Shown here: in pieces, positions 18,147-27,849 of the stretch
How positions within the stretch are numbered: position 1 is the stretch's first letter
Layout: the number at the start of each line of letters is the position of its first letter
Origin: Stentor roeselii
Lineage: Eukaryota; Ciliophora; Heterotrichea; Heterotrichida; Stentoridae
Length of the DNA stretch: 64,000 nucleotides
Direction: 5' to 3'
Assembly (NCBI GenBank): GCA_006503475.1
Contig: RSEH01000128.1
Coordinates: forward strand, 62,001-126,000
Position numbers and translations under genes: made by a program
The notes under the pieces: generated by a model
Told to the model about the DNA's origin: nothing
Seen by the model: the letters and a program-made list of their open reading frames with translations, nothing else
The model's database searches: none

Positions 18147-21100
18147 TCACCTCAAAGACCGATTTGATCTCTCAGGAGTAGTAAAATAAGTATAATCACT
18201 TCTCTTAATAACCAGCTTCCTACTCGGACTAACCGAATCCCCCTTCTTCACAAAACTTCCTTCACGACTTCTATTCGATGCAACAAGATCATAATACTTT
18301 TTCTTCCATTCTCCCTCCTCAAAATGATCAATTCCTTCAAGTTCCGCTAAAGTCGTAACAGTCAACTTTTCACAACTTTCTAAAATTTTAGTTTCCTGTA
18401 AAATTTTTTTTTTTAAATTTTCAACATCCCTGACCTGATTATTATAAAAGTTCTGATACTGCACATCAGGTGAAAGTTGTGCATTTTTAAGATGACTGAG
18501 CATTTTTTCTTGTTTAAATTGTTCCTGGGCGATTTTTGTCTTATCGATATTAGAAAAGTCTTTAAACTTCGCAACTCTTTTCTGCATTTTCTGAATTTTT
18601 TTATAATTTTGATGTTTAAAAGTTTGAAGTGATTCTTCCTGAAACTTCATTTCTCGTATCTGTTGTTTCAACTTGTTTTCAAGTTTTTCAACTGACAAGA
18701 GCGAGTTTTGAGTGAATCTTAATTCTTGCTTCAATATTTCTTCACGTCCTTTGCTTTCATTCAGCTGGTCAATCAAGTACTGATTAGAAGTGAGCTGTTC
18801 CTTCAGTTCATTTATAAATTTCTGAAACTTCTGCATTTCTTGAAGTCGATTCCACTGACCATTTTCCCTAAGTCTCCTCAAAACGACCTGTAAAGATACT
18901 AAAGTACTTGAAACTCCTTTAGAAGCAGGTTCAGAGTCTTCATACTTATCACCAGAAGAAATACTTTTACTTGAAAAATGAGGACCTTCAGGTTTAAAAG
19001 CATCGATCGAGTTTCTTAAAGTAAATGAAAGCTCAGACTGAAAATTTTTAAATTCATCTTCCATATTTTTCAGTTTTAAAGATTTTTTCTTGTAGTTCTC
19101 GATGTACTCTTGAGTGATTTTTTCCCGAACTTGAACTTCTAAGATATGAGAGTTTTCTTTGATTTCTTTCAGTTGACGTTGAGAAACGTCGATTTCGTAC
19201 ATGAACTGTGCACCTTTCTGAGTGATTCTTGCAGTTACCATGTCAGAGACTTCTTTTTCCAGCTGAATTTTAGTTTTTTGGTATCCTTGCAGTTTTTTAT
19301 GCTTTTCTTTAATGTTTTGAATTAGTTCCTGCACCTGTCTTGAGAGTTTATCAAGATATTCTCTTTTTTCAGTTTCTCGGTATCGCAAAGATTGGTCTGC
19401 CAGTCGAGAAACGATTCCTGCTAAGTCTTTCATTGCGTAAACAATTGCCTTGCCTTGAGGGGCCTGGACGATGGTTCCACGATTTTTCAGTAAATTGATG
19501 AAACCATTGAAAAGATTCACTTTTTTCAAGTAATCCGGAGCGGTTTTAACTGGAAGAATCGTTCCGAAGACTTCACTTGTCGAAGCTGTTTGAGTGATGG
19601 TCTTGATTTTCGCGTCAAGAACCCTGACACTTTCCTTACAAATATATAAATCAAAAAATTCTCTTAAAATTTTGATTTCTGCATTAGTTTTCGCGATATC
19701 TCTTTTCGAAACAACATCTTTTATGATTTTTTCTGCCCTTTCTTCAATAATTTCTCGGTACTTCTCTTGGATCACCTCATATTCACCTGATTGACTTCTA
19801 TAAAAATTCGACTTAAGTCTCAGTAAATGGATATCGACTTTTAAAAACTCAATCAAAGATTTGATTTCTTTCATTTTTGAAGTACTTCTCAAAGTCCTTA
19901 AAAAGTTCTCAGTCTTCAGCTGTACACTGATGGCCACTGTGAAGCCTCGGCTTCGTTCAGCAGGTGCAAGGTTCACAAAAGTCCAGATCAACTGTTGAAA
20001 TTTCGGAGGTTGAACTAATTGAGTTGCTTTTTGATGATGTTTGATGTGAGTCACTTGAAAGGCCTGACCTGGAAACGGGATGTATGAATATTTGAATAGT
20101 CTTCTTTTGCATGACATCACTTCTGATGCACTTTCTAGTTTACTGTGGATTCTTAAGAAATGATGAGTGGAAATCACTGATATTGTTAAAATGTCGAAAT
20201 TGTGACGGGTTAGTAATGCGAGGTATTTTGTTCTTTCTTCTTTTTCTAGAGATAGTTGAGCCTCGTTTAGAACTTTTAAAATTGAAAAGGCTTCTGTTAT
20301 TTGGTCTTCTATTAATGTCTCTGGGGTTTGCTCTAAAACGTTTGATTTCTCGTTGTTGAAAAATTTTTCACCGTTTGTTGTGCTTTCCCAGAGTTCGATT
20401 ATTTCTTCACTTGGGATACTTAAAAAGTTTAGGAATAAACGGATCCATAGAAGTTGAACGACTGAGACTAGACTTGAGAGGATTTTTAACAGGTCGTGAG
20501 ATAGGTTCCAGGTATAGGTAAAGGAAAGTAAGGTTCTGCTTTGGTCTGATGAATTTGACTGGTCAGGTAAATTTTCAAGAGCTTTCATCGGAAAATCAAG
20601 AATATACTCAACACTCGGAAAAACCGAAAAATTACAAAGTCCCCTTTCAGAGTCAAAAAATTGTTCTCCCCTAAACATAAAACCAAAAGAAGAAGGCGGT
20701 ATAATAGAAACCAATTTCGTGTACTTTTCCATAGTCTCCAATATCTGCACCTTAAAACCCAAAGGATAAATTTCCTGCAATACCCCCTTGCAATACATAG
20801 AAATACTAAAAATCCTAGCCCTTCTAACAAGCATAGCCAAACTTTTATCCTTAAGCCCCTTTCCATGAAGATGCACAAAAATTTTAAACTTCTCTAAAGT
20901 CTGAACTCGATTTCTATTCTTAAACCCAGAAATATTAAAAAATCCTTTTTGCATCCTATTCAAATTCCTTTGTTTATACTTCTCAAGTTTTTCAACATTC
21001 AACCCTCGATCATCAACAATTTCTTTCCATTCAGCGAAGTACTTATTAGGAATAAACCCAAGTTGAGTCCTTACCTGAAGTTCCGAAGCGATTCTTAAGA

Positions 21101-23942
21101 ATTTCCAACAAAAATGTTGATTTGCCTGAATTGCGAGGGCCAAAGCCTGGACATGCATGACTTGGTACTGAAGGCATGCGATGAACTCTTGCATGCCCCA
21201 AGGTGTTAGAAGATGTTTGATTTCTTCAATATCTGAAAAGTTTATATGTGACTGCGCAGATCTGTCGATTTCTGAAACTGCAAGATGAAGACCTGAACGA
21301 TGACCTGACCCTTCGTCTACCTCTTGATGAATCTTGATGCCCCAGTCGAGGTTGTCAAGAAAACTCACTTCTTTCCCTGCTCTTGAAGCTTGTTGGGTGT
21401 AAAACTGGGAAAGAAGTTCTGATTCTTCTAGGTAATTGAAAAGGTCTTCTTTTAATAGCCAGAGTTTGCAGTAGTTGCAGAATAAATCGATTTCTGTTAG
21501 TTTTGAAGGATTTTTATCTTCGATCTCGGGGTATACCGCACGTTGACCGGTTTCAAAATCAGTTAAAAGGCTTGATATCACTTTTTGCATCAGCTCTGCA
21601 TTGTCTAAAAGATTTCCTGCTGTTAAAATATGGGAATTTCTACGGACTACTGATTTCCAGAGTTTAAATGCATAGTCCCAGATTGAACCTTCTAAAAAGT
21701 TTTGAAATTTTGAGGACTCGATATGATGCTTTCTTGATAAACTTTCACTGCTTTCGCTTAGGATCTGAAAGAGATCCTCGATGTTGAATGGCAGAGGGGA
21801 TATTACTGGGTTTTCTTGAGGGTATACTTGGAGGATTGCGTTTAGAAGGCTGAATTTGGATTTTAAGGTGAATATGCATGACTTGTAACTTTCGAAAAAA
21901 TAAGAGTTTCGTAGACAGAGTTTTGGACGGGTTGTTATTAGTTTTAAGATACGGTATCCGAGATTTTGTTGTTTTTCTTTGGATACGGTATTGTTGTAGA
22001 AGTGGAAAAGAACTTGCAGAAGTTTGTATTTTGATGACTGGAATTCGTATTCTAGGTCAAGCATCTCTGATGTCAAGGTACTGACATCAATCTCAGAGAA
22101 TTTAGAATGCTTATTTATATAATAAGTCCCAAGTTTAATAAGTTCTCTCGAAATCTCTTTAAAATCATCAAGAATACAGTCATAAACCACATACTCTCCA
22201 TTTCCATCCTTAACATAAACCTCATCATCAACCTCAGAAATCAAATCAGTTCTATCATGAAGTTTTGACTTCTGAGAAATATTGCAATTCACAAAATCTT
22301 CATTTAAAGGCAAGTCATTTAAATCAAAAATAATTTTTCTCTGAATACTTCTAAAGGCATTCAACAAGTCAATAATCTTATTTTTCAGTTTTCTATTCTT
22401 AAGAAAAACGAGCATATAATAAGTTTTAATCATCTGAGAAGGAATCTTTACCTGAGAAGTCTGTTGTTTAGTAATATTTTCAGCAAGCAAGATACTGAAA
22501 TATTTTTTACTCTTTTCAAGAGTTTCTTCTTTTTTCTCTTCCGATTCTTGACTTTTCTGAGAAATTTGATGATGAAAAACGATTTCTTCTAAAGCTTTAT
22601 TAGAAAGTGCGATATTTTGTTCATCAATCAATTGAAAAACCTGTTCAAGTTGTTGACTATTTTTCTCTATTTTATTAAGTCTAACATTTTGATTGTAAAG
22701 CCATGCCGAGGTCTTCACATTAAACTCATTTTTATTCCAGTCACTTTTTTTTAAATAAGCGACTTCAAATGATTTCAAAACTGGAACATTAGTTTCAGAA
22801 GAACTCGAATTTTTCCTTATAAAAGTCACTCGATAGCTCTTCATAAACTGCAAATTTTGAAGTTTTTTCTCAGTTTTTTGCTTTTCAGTCAAATTTCCAT
22901 ATTCAGCCCATTCCAGTTTGAGTCTTTGCAGTTCGTAAAGTTCTGGAAAAAGGTGAGTGACTTGATATGCTAGTGAATGACCATCGTCTAGTTCCATTTC
23001 ACCTTTAAGGCCGAATTCTTTTGAGATCTTTCGAACGATTCCTTGAAGTTGTTTTATGTCTGAGATGAACATTGGCGGCATCTCGATTTCTGAGTCTTGA
23101 TGGTCAAGCTCTTCTTTTAGAAGAGGCTTTTTTGGAAGGTTGATTGTTGAACGGTCTGAACTCCCTGTCAGGACGCTCATTCGGTCTATGCTTTCTTTTC
23201 GGGTTTCTATTGACTTGGATATCATGTGTTCCCAGATCTCGAAGGCTTTGCAAGTGCTGAGCCATTTTAATTGGATCAGAAAGTTTTTGAATTTTCTGCT
23301 TTTGTATGAAACTTTTGAACTGTTAGATATGAATAAACGTATATCCTCTCTGCTAATGTTGGTATATTCAATATTTGGGGCGTGAAGGTAAAGATTAGTA
23401 TTTTCAGAGGTTTTTGGAACTGGCTTTTTGCATCCTGTACGGAAGTCATCATCTTCTTTGAGTCTTGCCACACGCTCTGAAGCATCTACAAATGATTTGT
23501 TTACATTTTCTAACATATCATCAATACAAGTTGTCTGGCCTTGCTCTTCTAGATGTGCCCAACGGGTTAGTATTTTAAATCTCAATTGAGCATTGAAATT
23601 TTCCTCTTCCCTAAAATACTCTAAAAGCAGTTGCTTCAAAGAACTAACTGAAAACTGTTGTTCAACTTTTGAAAAGCTATCAAATAACTGATCAGCATAT
23701 AAAGTAAGTTTAGGAATAAAAGGTGGTTCCTGAAGGCCATCAATGAATTTTTCCCTGTACTCAGTCTGAAGATCAGGGTCTTGAAAATGAATATCCTCAG
23801 AAAATTCCGAAATGATAACTTTATGCAATCTTTCCTCAGTATCCAAAGCCGGATCATGGCGACTTTTAAGTTCCTTATAAAGCAAAGCCTGACTTCTAAG
23901 CCTCGAGTGACATTCAACGAGTTCATCCTGAAGTGAGTCCAT
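18147..23942 (-). CDS. giant coiled-coil protein, possibly CCDC162-like
   Basis: A single uninterrupted 1931-residue frame. The N-terminal two thirds are mostly alpha-helical with conserved-looking stretches such as LKWLSTCKAFEIWEHM and PWGMQEFIACLQYQVMHVQ. Residues about 1440-1900 are long coiled coil with repeated LEKEV/KLKQQI-like heptads. The C-terminus is basic and Ser-rich. The size and helical layout recall the CCDC162-type ciliary protein family, but I could not confirm this and treat it as a weak possibility. It is the last member of a four-gene minus-strand run; its ATG is 10 bp from the MCU stop. Confidence 0.75.
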   Translation of the reverse strand: MDSLQDELVECHSRLRSQALLYKELKSRHDPALDTEERLHKVIISEFSEDIHFQDPDLQTEYREKFIDGLQEPPFIPKLTLYADQLFDSFSKVEQQFSVSSLKQLLLEYFREEENFNAQLRFKILTRWAHLEEQGQTTCIDDMLENVNKSFVDASERVARLKEDDDFRTGCKKPVPKTSENTNLYLHAPNIEYTNISREDIRLFISNSSKVSYKSRKFKNFLIQLKWLSTCKAFEIWEHMISKSIETRKESIDRMSVLTGSSDRSTINLPKKPLLKEELDHQDSEIEMPPMFISDIKQLQGIVRKISKEFGLKGEMELDDGHSLAYQVTHLFPELYELQRLKLEWAEYGNLTEKQKTEKKLQNLQFMKSYRVTFIRKNSSSSETNVPVLKSFEVAYLKKSDWNKNEFNVKTSAWLYNQNVRLNKIEKNSQQLEQVFQLIDEQNIALSNKALEEIVFHHQISQKSQESEEKKEETLEKSKKYFSILLAENITKQQTSQVKIPSQMIKTYYMLVFLKNRKLKNKIIDLLNAFRSIQRKIIFDLNDLPLNEDFVNCNISQKSKLHDRTDLISEVDDEVYVKDGNGEYVVYDCILDDFKEISRELIKLGTYYINKHSKFSEIDVSTLTSEMLDLEYEFQSSKYKLLQVLFHFYNNTVSKEKQQNLGYRILKLITTRPKLCLRNSYFFESYKSCIFTLKSKFSLLNAILQVYPQENPVISPLPFNIEDLFQILSESSESLSRKHHIESSKFQNFLEGSIWDYAFKLWKSVVRRNSHILTAGNLLDNAELMQKVISSLLTDFETGQRAVYPEIEDKNPSKLTEIDLFCNYCKLWLLKEDLFNYLEESELLSQFYTQQASRAGKEVSFLDNLDWGIKIHQEVDEGSGHRSGLHLAVSEIDRSAQSHINFSDIEEIKHLLTPWGMQEFIACLQYQVMHVQALALAIQANQHFCWKFLRIASELQVRTQLGFIPNKYFAEWKEIVDDRGLNVEKLEKYKQRNLNRMQKGFFNISGFKNRNRVQTLEKFKIFVHLHGKGLKDKSLAMLVRRARIFSISMYCKGVLQEIYPLGFKVQILETMEKYTKLVSIIPPSSFGFMFRGEQFFDSERGLCNFSVFPSVEYILDFPMKALENLPDQSNSSDQSRTLLSFTYTWNLSHDLLKILSSLVSVVQLLWIRLFLNFLSIPSEEIIELWESTTNGEKFFNNEKSNVLEQTPETLIEDQITEAFSILKVLNEAQLSLEKEERTKYLALLTRHNFDILTISVISTHHFLRIHSKLESASEVMSCKRRLFKYSYIPFPGQAFQVTHIKHHQKATQLVQPPKFQQLIWTFVNLAPAERSRGFTVAISVQLKTENFLRTLRSTSKMKEIKSLIEFLKVDIHLLRLKSNFYRSQSGEYEVIQEKYREIIEERAEKIIKDVVSKRDIAKTNAEIKILREFFDLYICKESVRVLDAKIKTITQTASTSEVFGTILPVKTAPDYLKKVNLFNGFINLLKNRGTIVQAPQGKAIVYAMKDLAGIVSRLADQSLRYRETEKREYLDKLSRQVQELIQNIKEKHKKLQGYQKTKIQLEKEVSDMVTARITQKGAQFMYEIDVSQRQLKEIKENSHILEVQVREKITQEYIENYKKKSLKLKNMEDEFKNFQSELSFTLRNSIDAFKPEGPHFSSKSISSGDKYEDSEPASKGVSSTLVSLQVVLRRLRENGQWNRLQEMQKFQKFINELKEQLTSNQYLIDQLNESKGREEILKQELRFTQNSLLSVEKLENKLKQQIREMKFQEESLQTFKHQNYKKIQKMQKRVAKFKDFSNIDKTKIAQEQFKQEKMLSHLKNAQLSPDVQYQNFYNNQVRDVENLKKKILQETKILESCEKLTVTTLAELEGIDHFEEGEWKKKYYDLVASNRSREGSFVKKGDSVSPSRKLVIKRSDYTYFTTPERSNRSLR

Positions 23943-23952
23943 TAATATCTAT

Positions 23953-24849
23953 TTAATTACTTTTTTTCAAAGAACTGTCAAGAGTAAGCATGCCCTGCAG
24001 ATTTTCCAGTTCTTTCTTCAAATTTTGAAATCTTTCCAAGTTAAAATTGCAAGAATTTGATTCATTTTTTAAGACTTTTTGATAAATTCGACTGTAAAAG
24101 CTTAGCTGATGTGGGTGGAGTTGATAATAAGTGTACATTCCCAGTCCAAATACTGTATTTCCTAAAGTAATCAAATATGCCTGAGCTTCCATGATGTCCC
24201 AACAGTAGAAGTAGTAAGTCCCTGACGCTATATACGCCATTTGCGCTAAAGTCACTACGAATCCTGCCCAAAGAGTTCTTTTCGCTGACTTATCTGCTAT
24301 TTTATTAAGATCCTCGAATTTTAATTTCATTTCTTGAATTTCTGAGTAGTTTTTCATTATTCGGTCATGAATTTCTTGTGATGTTAGAGAATTACTAGTG
24401 TTTGATGGGCAAGTGTCTTGGATTATGCTTGCCAGGGCTTCTTTTGAATAGCGCTTGCCTGGAAGGGTTGCTTTGTGGATCCGGCTGAGATAGTGATGCA
24501 TGAAGATGTACTTTTCTATGCCTTCAGATTCGTTCTCGAATAAAAATTGGTGCATTCCTAAAGGAGTTTCGAAATCGCTTTGAATTACTTTAAAGGATTG
24601 GTCACCCACTTTGATGTAAAACGATGATCCTTGAAGTTCGGAGAAGTAAGTTGTTTGACCGATTTTTATACCTTCCAGGGACTGTACTCGAACGTTCTCG
24701 AAATCTTTGAGGGTTTTATATATTATCTCGATTTTACCGTTCGGGGCGAGGCTGATGAAGTATTTTTTATCATTCAAATTTAAATGAATTCCTGACCCGT
24801 GAACTTTTACATTGATATTTGAAAACTTCCTAAAAAGAAATAAAGCCAT
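23953..24849 (-). CDS. MCU: mitochondrial calcium uniporter pore subunit
   Basis: The 298-residue protein carries the MCU pore: two membrane helices (about 193-215 and 222-243) joined by WDIME (about 217-221), the calcium-selectivity motif. After the pore the pattern FNLERFQNLKKELENLQGML matches the MCU C-terminal coiled coil. The family usually reads WDIMEPVTY; here it is WDIMEAQAY, so the Pro and Thr after the Glu ring are replaced. A short basic-aromatic N-terminus (MALFLFRKFSNINVK) may be the targeting signal. It sits in the inner mitochondrial membrane in other species. It is followed by the giant coiled-coil gene and preceded by the rhomboid gene with a 3-bp gap. Confidence 0.9.
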   Translation of the reverse strand: MALFLFRKFSNINVKVHGSGIHLNLNDKKYFISLAPNGKIEIIYKTLKDFENVRVQSLEGIKIGQTTYFSELQGSSFYIKVGDQSFKVIQSDFETPLGMHQFLFENESEGIEKYIFMHHYLSRIHKATLPGKRYSKEALASIIQDTCPSNTSNSLTSQEIHDRIMKNYSEIQEMKLKFEDLNKIADKSAKRTLWAGFVVTLAQMAYIASGTYYFYCWDIMEAQAYLITLGNTVFGLGMYTYYQLHPHQLSFYSRIYQKVLKNESNSCNFNLERFQNLKKELENLQGMLTLDSSLKKSN

Positions 24850-24852
24850 TAA

Positions 24853-25635
24853 TTATGAGTTAATTAAAATAGATAGAAACCAAACCATAACAGCAAAATA
24901 AACCAAAACAGCAATCCCATTGACAATCCTAATCATATCCCAAGTATCATTCCTTTCATCCTTCGGCAGCAAGAAAAATCCAAGAGAAAACCCGACCACA
25001 TACCCTCCAAGATGTCCAATAATTTCAATAGAAGCCAAAGTAATAGGCAATTCAAGGCTAATAACAACAAAAAACAAATAAATAAGTAAACTCAAGTTCC
25101 TACCAGGGCCAATCGAATGCCAATTATAAACAAAATAACACCCAAAGCATCCAAAAATCCCAAACAAAGAAGCTGAAGACCCAACTAAAACATTCTCAGG
25201 ATACATGATTCCAGAAAGTAAATTCCCTCCAAGTCCTGCCAACAAATAAATAATAACAAACCTTCCTACCTTGTAAAACTTTTCCATTGAAAAGCAAAGT
25301 CTAAGCTGAGAAAAAACGTTGATCTTTTTAACTCTCACCATCAAATGCATGAAATTTCCATGAAGCAGCAAAGCGCTGAAAAGTCTCCAAAACTCTTGCT
25401 TTTCAATGACAAGCCTCATGTTCTACCTTTTTCTTACCATCGCTCCTAACCTGATCAAAGACTCTTCACTTGGGTTGATAATTTCATAGTTTCCAAGAAA
25501 GACTGAGCAGAAGTAAACCACAATTTGAGTTAAAGTAATGAAAAATGTGAAGGTTTTCATTCGAAATCCAGGAAAAGCTTGAACGATTCTTGAATTTCTT
25601 ATTGTTAACCGGTCGTCTACCTGCAGGTTGTCCAT
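24853..25635 (-). CDS. rhomboid intramembrane serine protease
   Basis: Two segments join across the 15-nt intron 25423-25437 to give about 255 residues. The catalytic dyad of rhomboids is visible: Ser in GSSAS (about residue 149) and His in EIIGHLGGY (about 203). The family WR motif is present as EFWRLFSALLLHG. Six or so hydrophobic helices are predicted. The start at 25635 (MDNLQVDD) is chosen because the earlier ATG lies inside the upstream gene. Between HLM and INVF five residues (VRVKK) interrupt the conserved HxxxxHxxxN motif, which suggests a second, hidden intron (see findings). Mitochondrial (PARL-like) or secretory location cannot be decided. Confidence 0.88.
25324..25338 (-). other. 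candidate hidden 15-nt intron in the rhomboid gene
   Basis: GTGAGAGTTAAAAAG starts with GT, ends with AG, is 15 nt long and contains no in-frame stop, so it is invisible in the open frame. Removing it turns HGNFMHLMVRVKKIN into HGNFMHLMIN, which fits the rhomboid HxxxxHxxxN motif exactly. The 3' end AAG differs from the TAG of the four clear introns. Confidence 0.55.
25423..25437 (-). other. 15-nt spliceosomal intron (GTAAGAAAAAGGTAG)
   Basis: This phase-0 intron contains an in-frame TAG. Removing it joins GAM to NMRLVIEK in the rhomboid gene and keeps the frame. Confidence 0.9.
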
Positions 25636-25642
25636 GTTATTA

Positions 25643-27106
25643 TTAATTATTCGGGATTTGACTGAGAAAGGCCTTCCAAGTGACTCTGCCAGTTTGAAAG
25701 AGTTCATTAGGAGGGAAGATTTCTTTTCCTTTGATGTTCACATCGGTATGTCTTCTAGAAGAAATCGTTGTAGCTAAACTTTTAAAGGCTCTGACTAGTT
25801 CAGCGACTTGTTCAGTCCCTTCTTCTAGTTTTTCTAGTTCTTCTTCGATTTTCACCTCTCCGACGTTGATTCGGTCTGTGAGTGTCTTGATGCCGATGAG
25901 AGGTTTGGACACTGAGGAGCCTGTTAAGTTGACGATGATGGCTGAGACTATTATGATTATCACTCCGATGATACATGTCAAACCTAGCAATAAATAACTG
26001 AAACTGTTCAAAGTGTCTTGTGTCTCGTTTTTGTACTTCATCAATGTTTTTTCCTTTAGAAATAAAAAAAGATAAAGCCAAGGCTCTTTAGAACCTGCAG
26101 GAATTTTTTGAATAGTTACTCTGTAAAAGACATGGTTTTCATGGAGAATGAATAAACTTTCATTTACTTTAGAGTTGTTTGCATCTTTCCAGATGTCAGA
26201 GTTGAAGTCTTTCATGGTTTTGTAGATGGTTTGATTGATGAAACTTGAGTTTTTATTGTAAAGAATTCTTCCATCACTGGTGGTGAGAACTTTTTCCTCG
26301 CTTTCTAAGATGTAGGCATTTGTGGAGAAGAGAGAATACAAAACATGTTCTTGAATCTCGACGTTTAAACCGATGATAGAAGAGTTCATGTCTATTGTTT
26401 GACTGATGCTGACAACTTTTTGATTATTTAACGAGTCGTTATAAGAAGGGTTGAAGACAAAAGGCTCTTGAAGGTTGTTAAGAAGTGACTTGAACCAGAT
26501 GCTCTGTTCAGTATCATAGCCATATGGCAGTCTTTGACCAGGAAAAAGAATAGTCGAGTTTTCACTTGATACGAAAATAATGATGCGGTGGATGTAAGGA
26601 CATAAAAGAGTGAAAATATCTGGTAATATATAAGCTAGATACCCAAGGTCATCTGTCACTTTGTGGCTTTTGTTGTTGTAACTCACTGAAGAGTAGTTCA
26701 TGCATACATAGTTCAGGTCGTATTGTGGCAGTCTTATTGTGCATTCTCTTGGAAGGTCTTCATATGTCGTTATGTAAGGACGACGGAAAGGACTTGATTC
26801 TTTCAAGTTTTGCATGAAAAAGTTTATGTAACTTGAGATTAGAGCAGTGTTTCTTAGAAGGTTCTCTATTGATAAGGCGTATTCTTTTGTGAAGTCTACT
26901 ATGTTGTGATTGTTTATCGTGTTTAAAGTGTCTTCTATCTCGTATACGGTTGAGTTCTCCAGGTTGTTTAGAAGGATGTAGATTGTTAACACTAAAAATA
27001 TCATCACTAGGGAAATCCCGGAGATGTAACAGAGAAGCAGCTGGGATTTTAAGCGAAAAGTTTTTATTGACTTGAATAGGTCTTTCCATATCAGACTGAA
27101 ACACAT
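25643..27106 (-). CDS. membrane sensor-like protein with extracellular domain and HAMP-like linker
   Basis: The 487-residue protein has a membrane helix at about 22-46, an extracellular part of about 310 residues with many Asn-X-Ser/Thr sites and two or more Cys, and a second membrane helix at about 365-392 followed by a HAMP-like amphipathic segment (SKPLIGIKTLTDRINVG, then EELEKLEEGTEQVAELVRAFKSLA). This Cache-type layout is common in ciliate sensory proteins, but no kinase, cyclase or other output domain follows: the protein ends about 60 residues after the HAMP-like part. The ligand and output are unknown. Confidence 0.75.
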   Translation of the reverse strand: MCFSLIWKDLFKSIKTFRLKSQLLLCYISGISLVMIFLVLTIYILLNNLENSTVYEIEDTLNTINNHNIVDFTKEYALSIENLLRNTALISSYINFFMQNLKESSPFRRPYITTYEDLPRECTIRLPQYDLNYVCMNYSSVSYNNKSHKVTDDLGYLAYILPDIFTLLCPYIHRIIIFVSSENSTILFPGQRLPYGYDTEQSIWFKSLLNNLQEPFVFNPSYNDSLNNQKVVSISQTIDMNSSIIGLNVEIQEHVLYSLFSTNAYILESEEKVLTTSDGRILYNKNSSFINQTIYKTMKDFNSDIWKDANNSKVNESLFILHENHVFYRVTIQKIPAGSKEPWLYLFLFLKEKTLMKYKNETQDTLNSFSYLLLGLTCIIGVIIIIVSAIIVNLTGSSVSKPLIGIKTLTDRINVGEVKIEEELEKLEEGTEQVAELVRAFKSLATTISSRRHTDVNIKGKEIFPPNELFQTGRVTWKAFLSQIPNN

Positions 27107-27213
27107 TTATTAAAGATTGTTTTATTTTTCTGAGATTTATTGAAAATTAGCATCTTGAGACTGGGGTTAGGAGGATTTAAGAGTCGGGGTTTGGGTTATG
27201 TTGTTGTATATAA

Positions 27214-27597
27214 ATGTCAAGCATTCAAAAAAACTGGAAGGCTAAAGTATTTGGGTGCTGTAATAATCCTTGTATGACAGCTTTTACATGCTTAGTACCT
27301 TTCAGCTGCTCAATTATTCAGTGTATTGACTCGAAACTAATTTACCCTGAAAGCAATGAATACATAGGAGCTTATTTTTGCACGTTTCTAGGATGCATAG
27401 GAATGGCTTATAACCGGTCAAAAATCAGAGCGAAAATATCAATTGAAGGAAATTACTGCCTCGACTGTCTTTGCCATTCATGCTGCCCTTGTTGTTCTTT
27501 AGTGCAAGAGTGGAGGGAAGTGATGATATTTAAATACAATGATGAAACAAAAAATATTTTCAATCATAGTGCACCAGAAGTCCCTGCAAGGCCATGA
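27214..27597 (+). CDS. PLAC8 family cysteine-rich protein
   Basis: This 127-residue protein has the Cys pattern and hydrophobic core of PLAC8 proteins: an early FGCCNNPC, a middle hydrophobic stretch with FCTFLGCIGMAYNRSKIRAK and a final CLCHSCCPCCSLVQEWREV. PLAC8 members are small, acylated or membrane-associated proteins linked to ion homeostasis or organelle size in other organisms. The ATG follows TATATAA directly. Confidence 0.88.
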   Translation: MSSIQKNWKAKVFGCCNNPCMTAFTCLVPFSCSIIQCIDSKLIYPESNEYIGAYFCTFLGCIGMAYNRSKIRAKISIEGNYCLDCLCHSCCPCCSLVQEWREVMIFKYNDETKNIFNHSAPEVPARP

Positions 27598-27849
27598 ACA
27601 ACTAATAAAATAAGTAGAATCAATACTAATCCCATTCAAAACTGTCATTAATCTAAAAAAATCTAAAAATCTTAAATTTTTTCTAAACTTCTCCTATAAT
27701 AATTCATCCACAAAAAAAATCTCTTTCCTAAAGTATCAATAAAACAAACTCATAATTCCAACCAGAAATTAAAACCTATCCAACAAATTTAATTATCACC
27801 AAATAATAAAAAGCTTCATAATCCACTCAACATCCAAAGTGACTTATAA

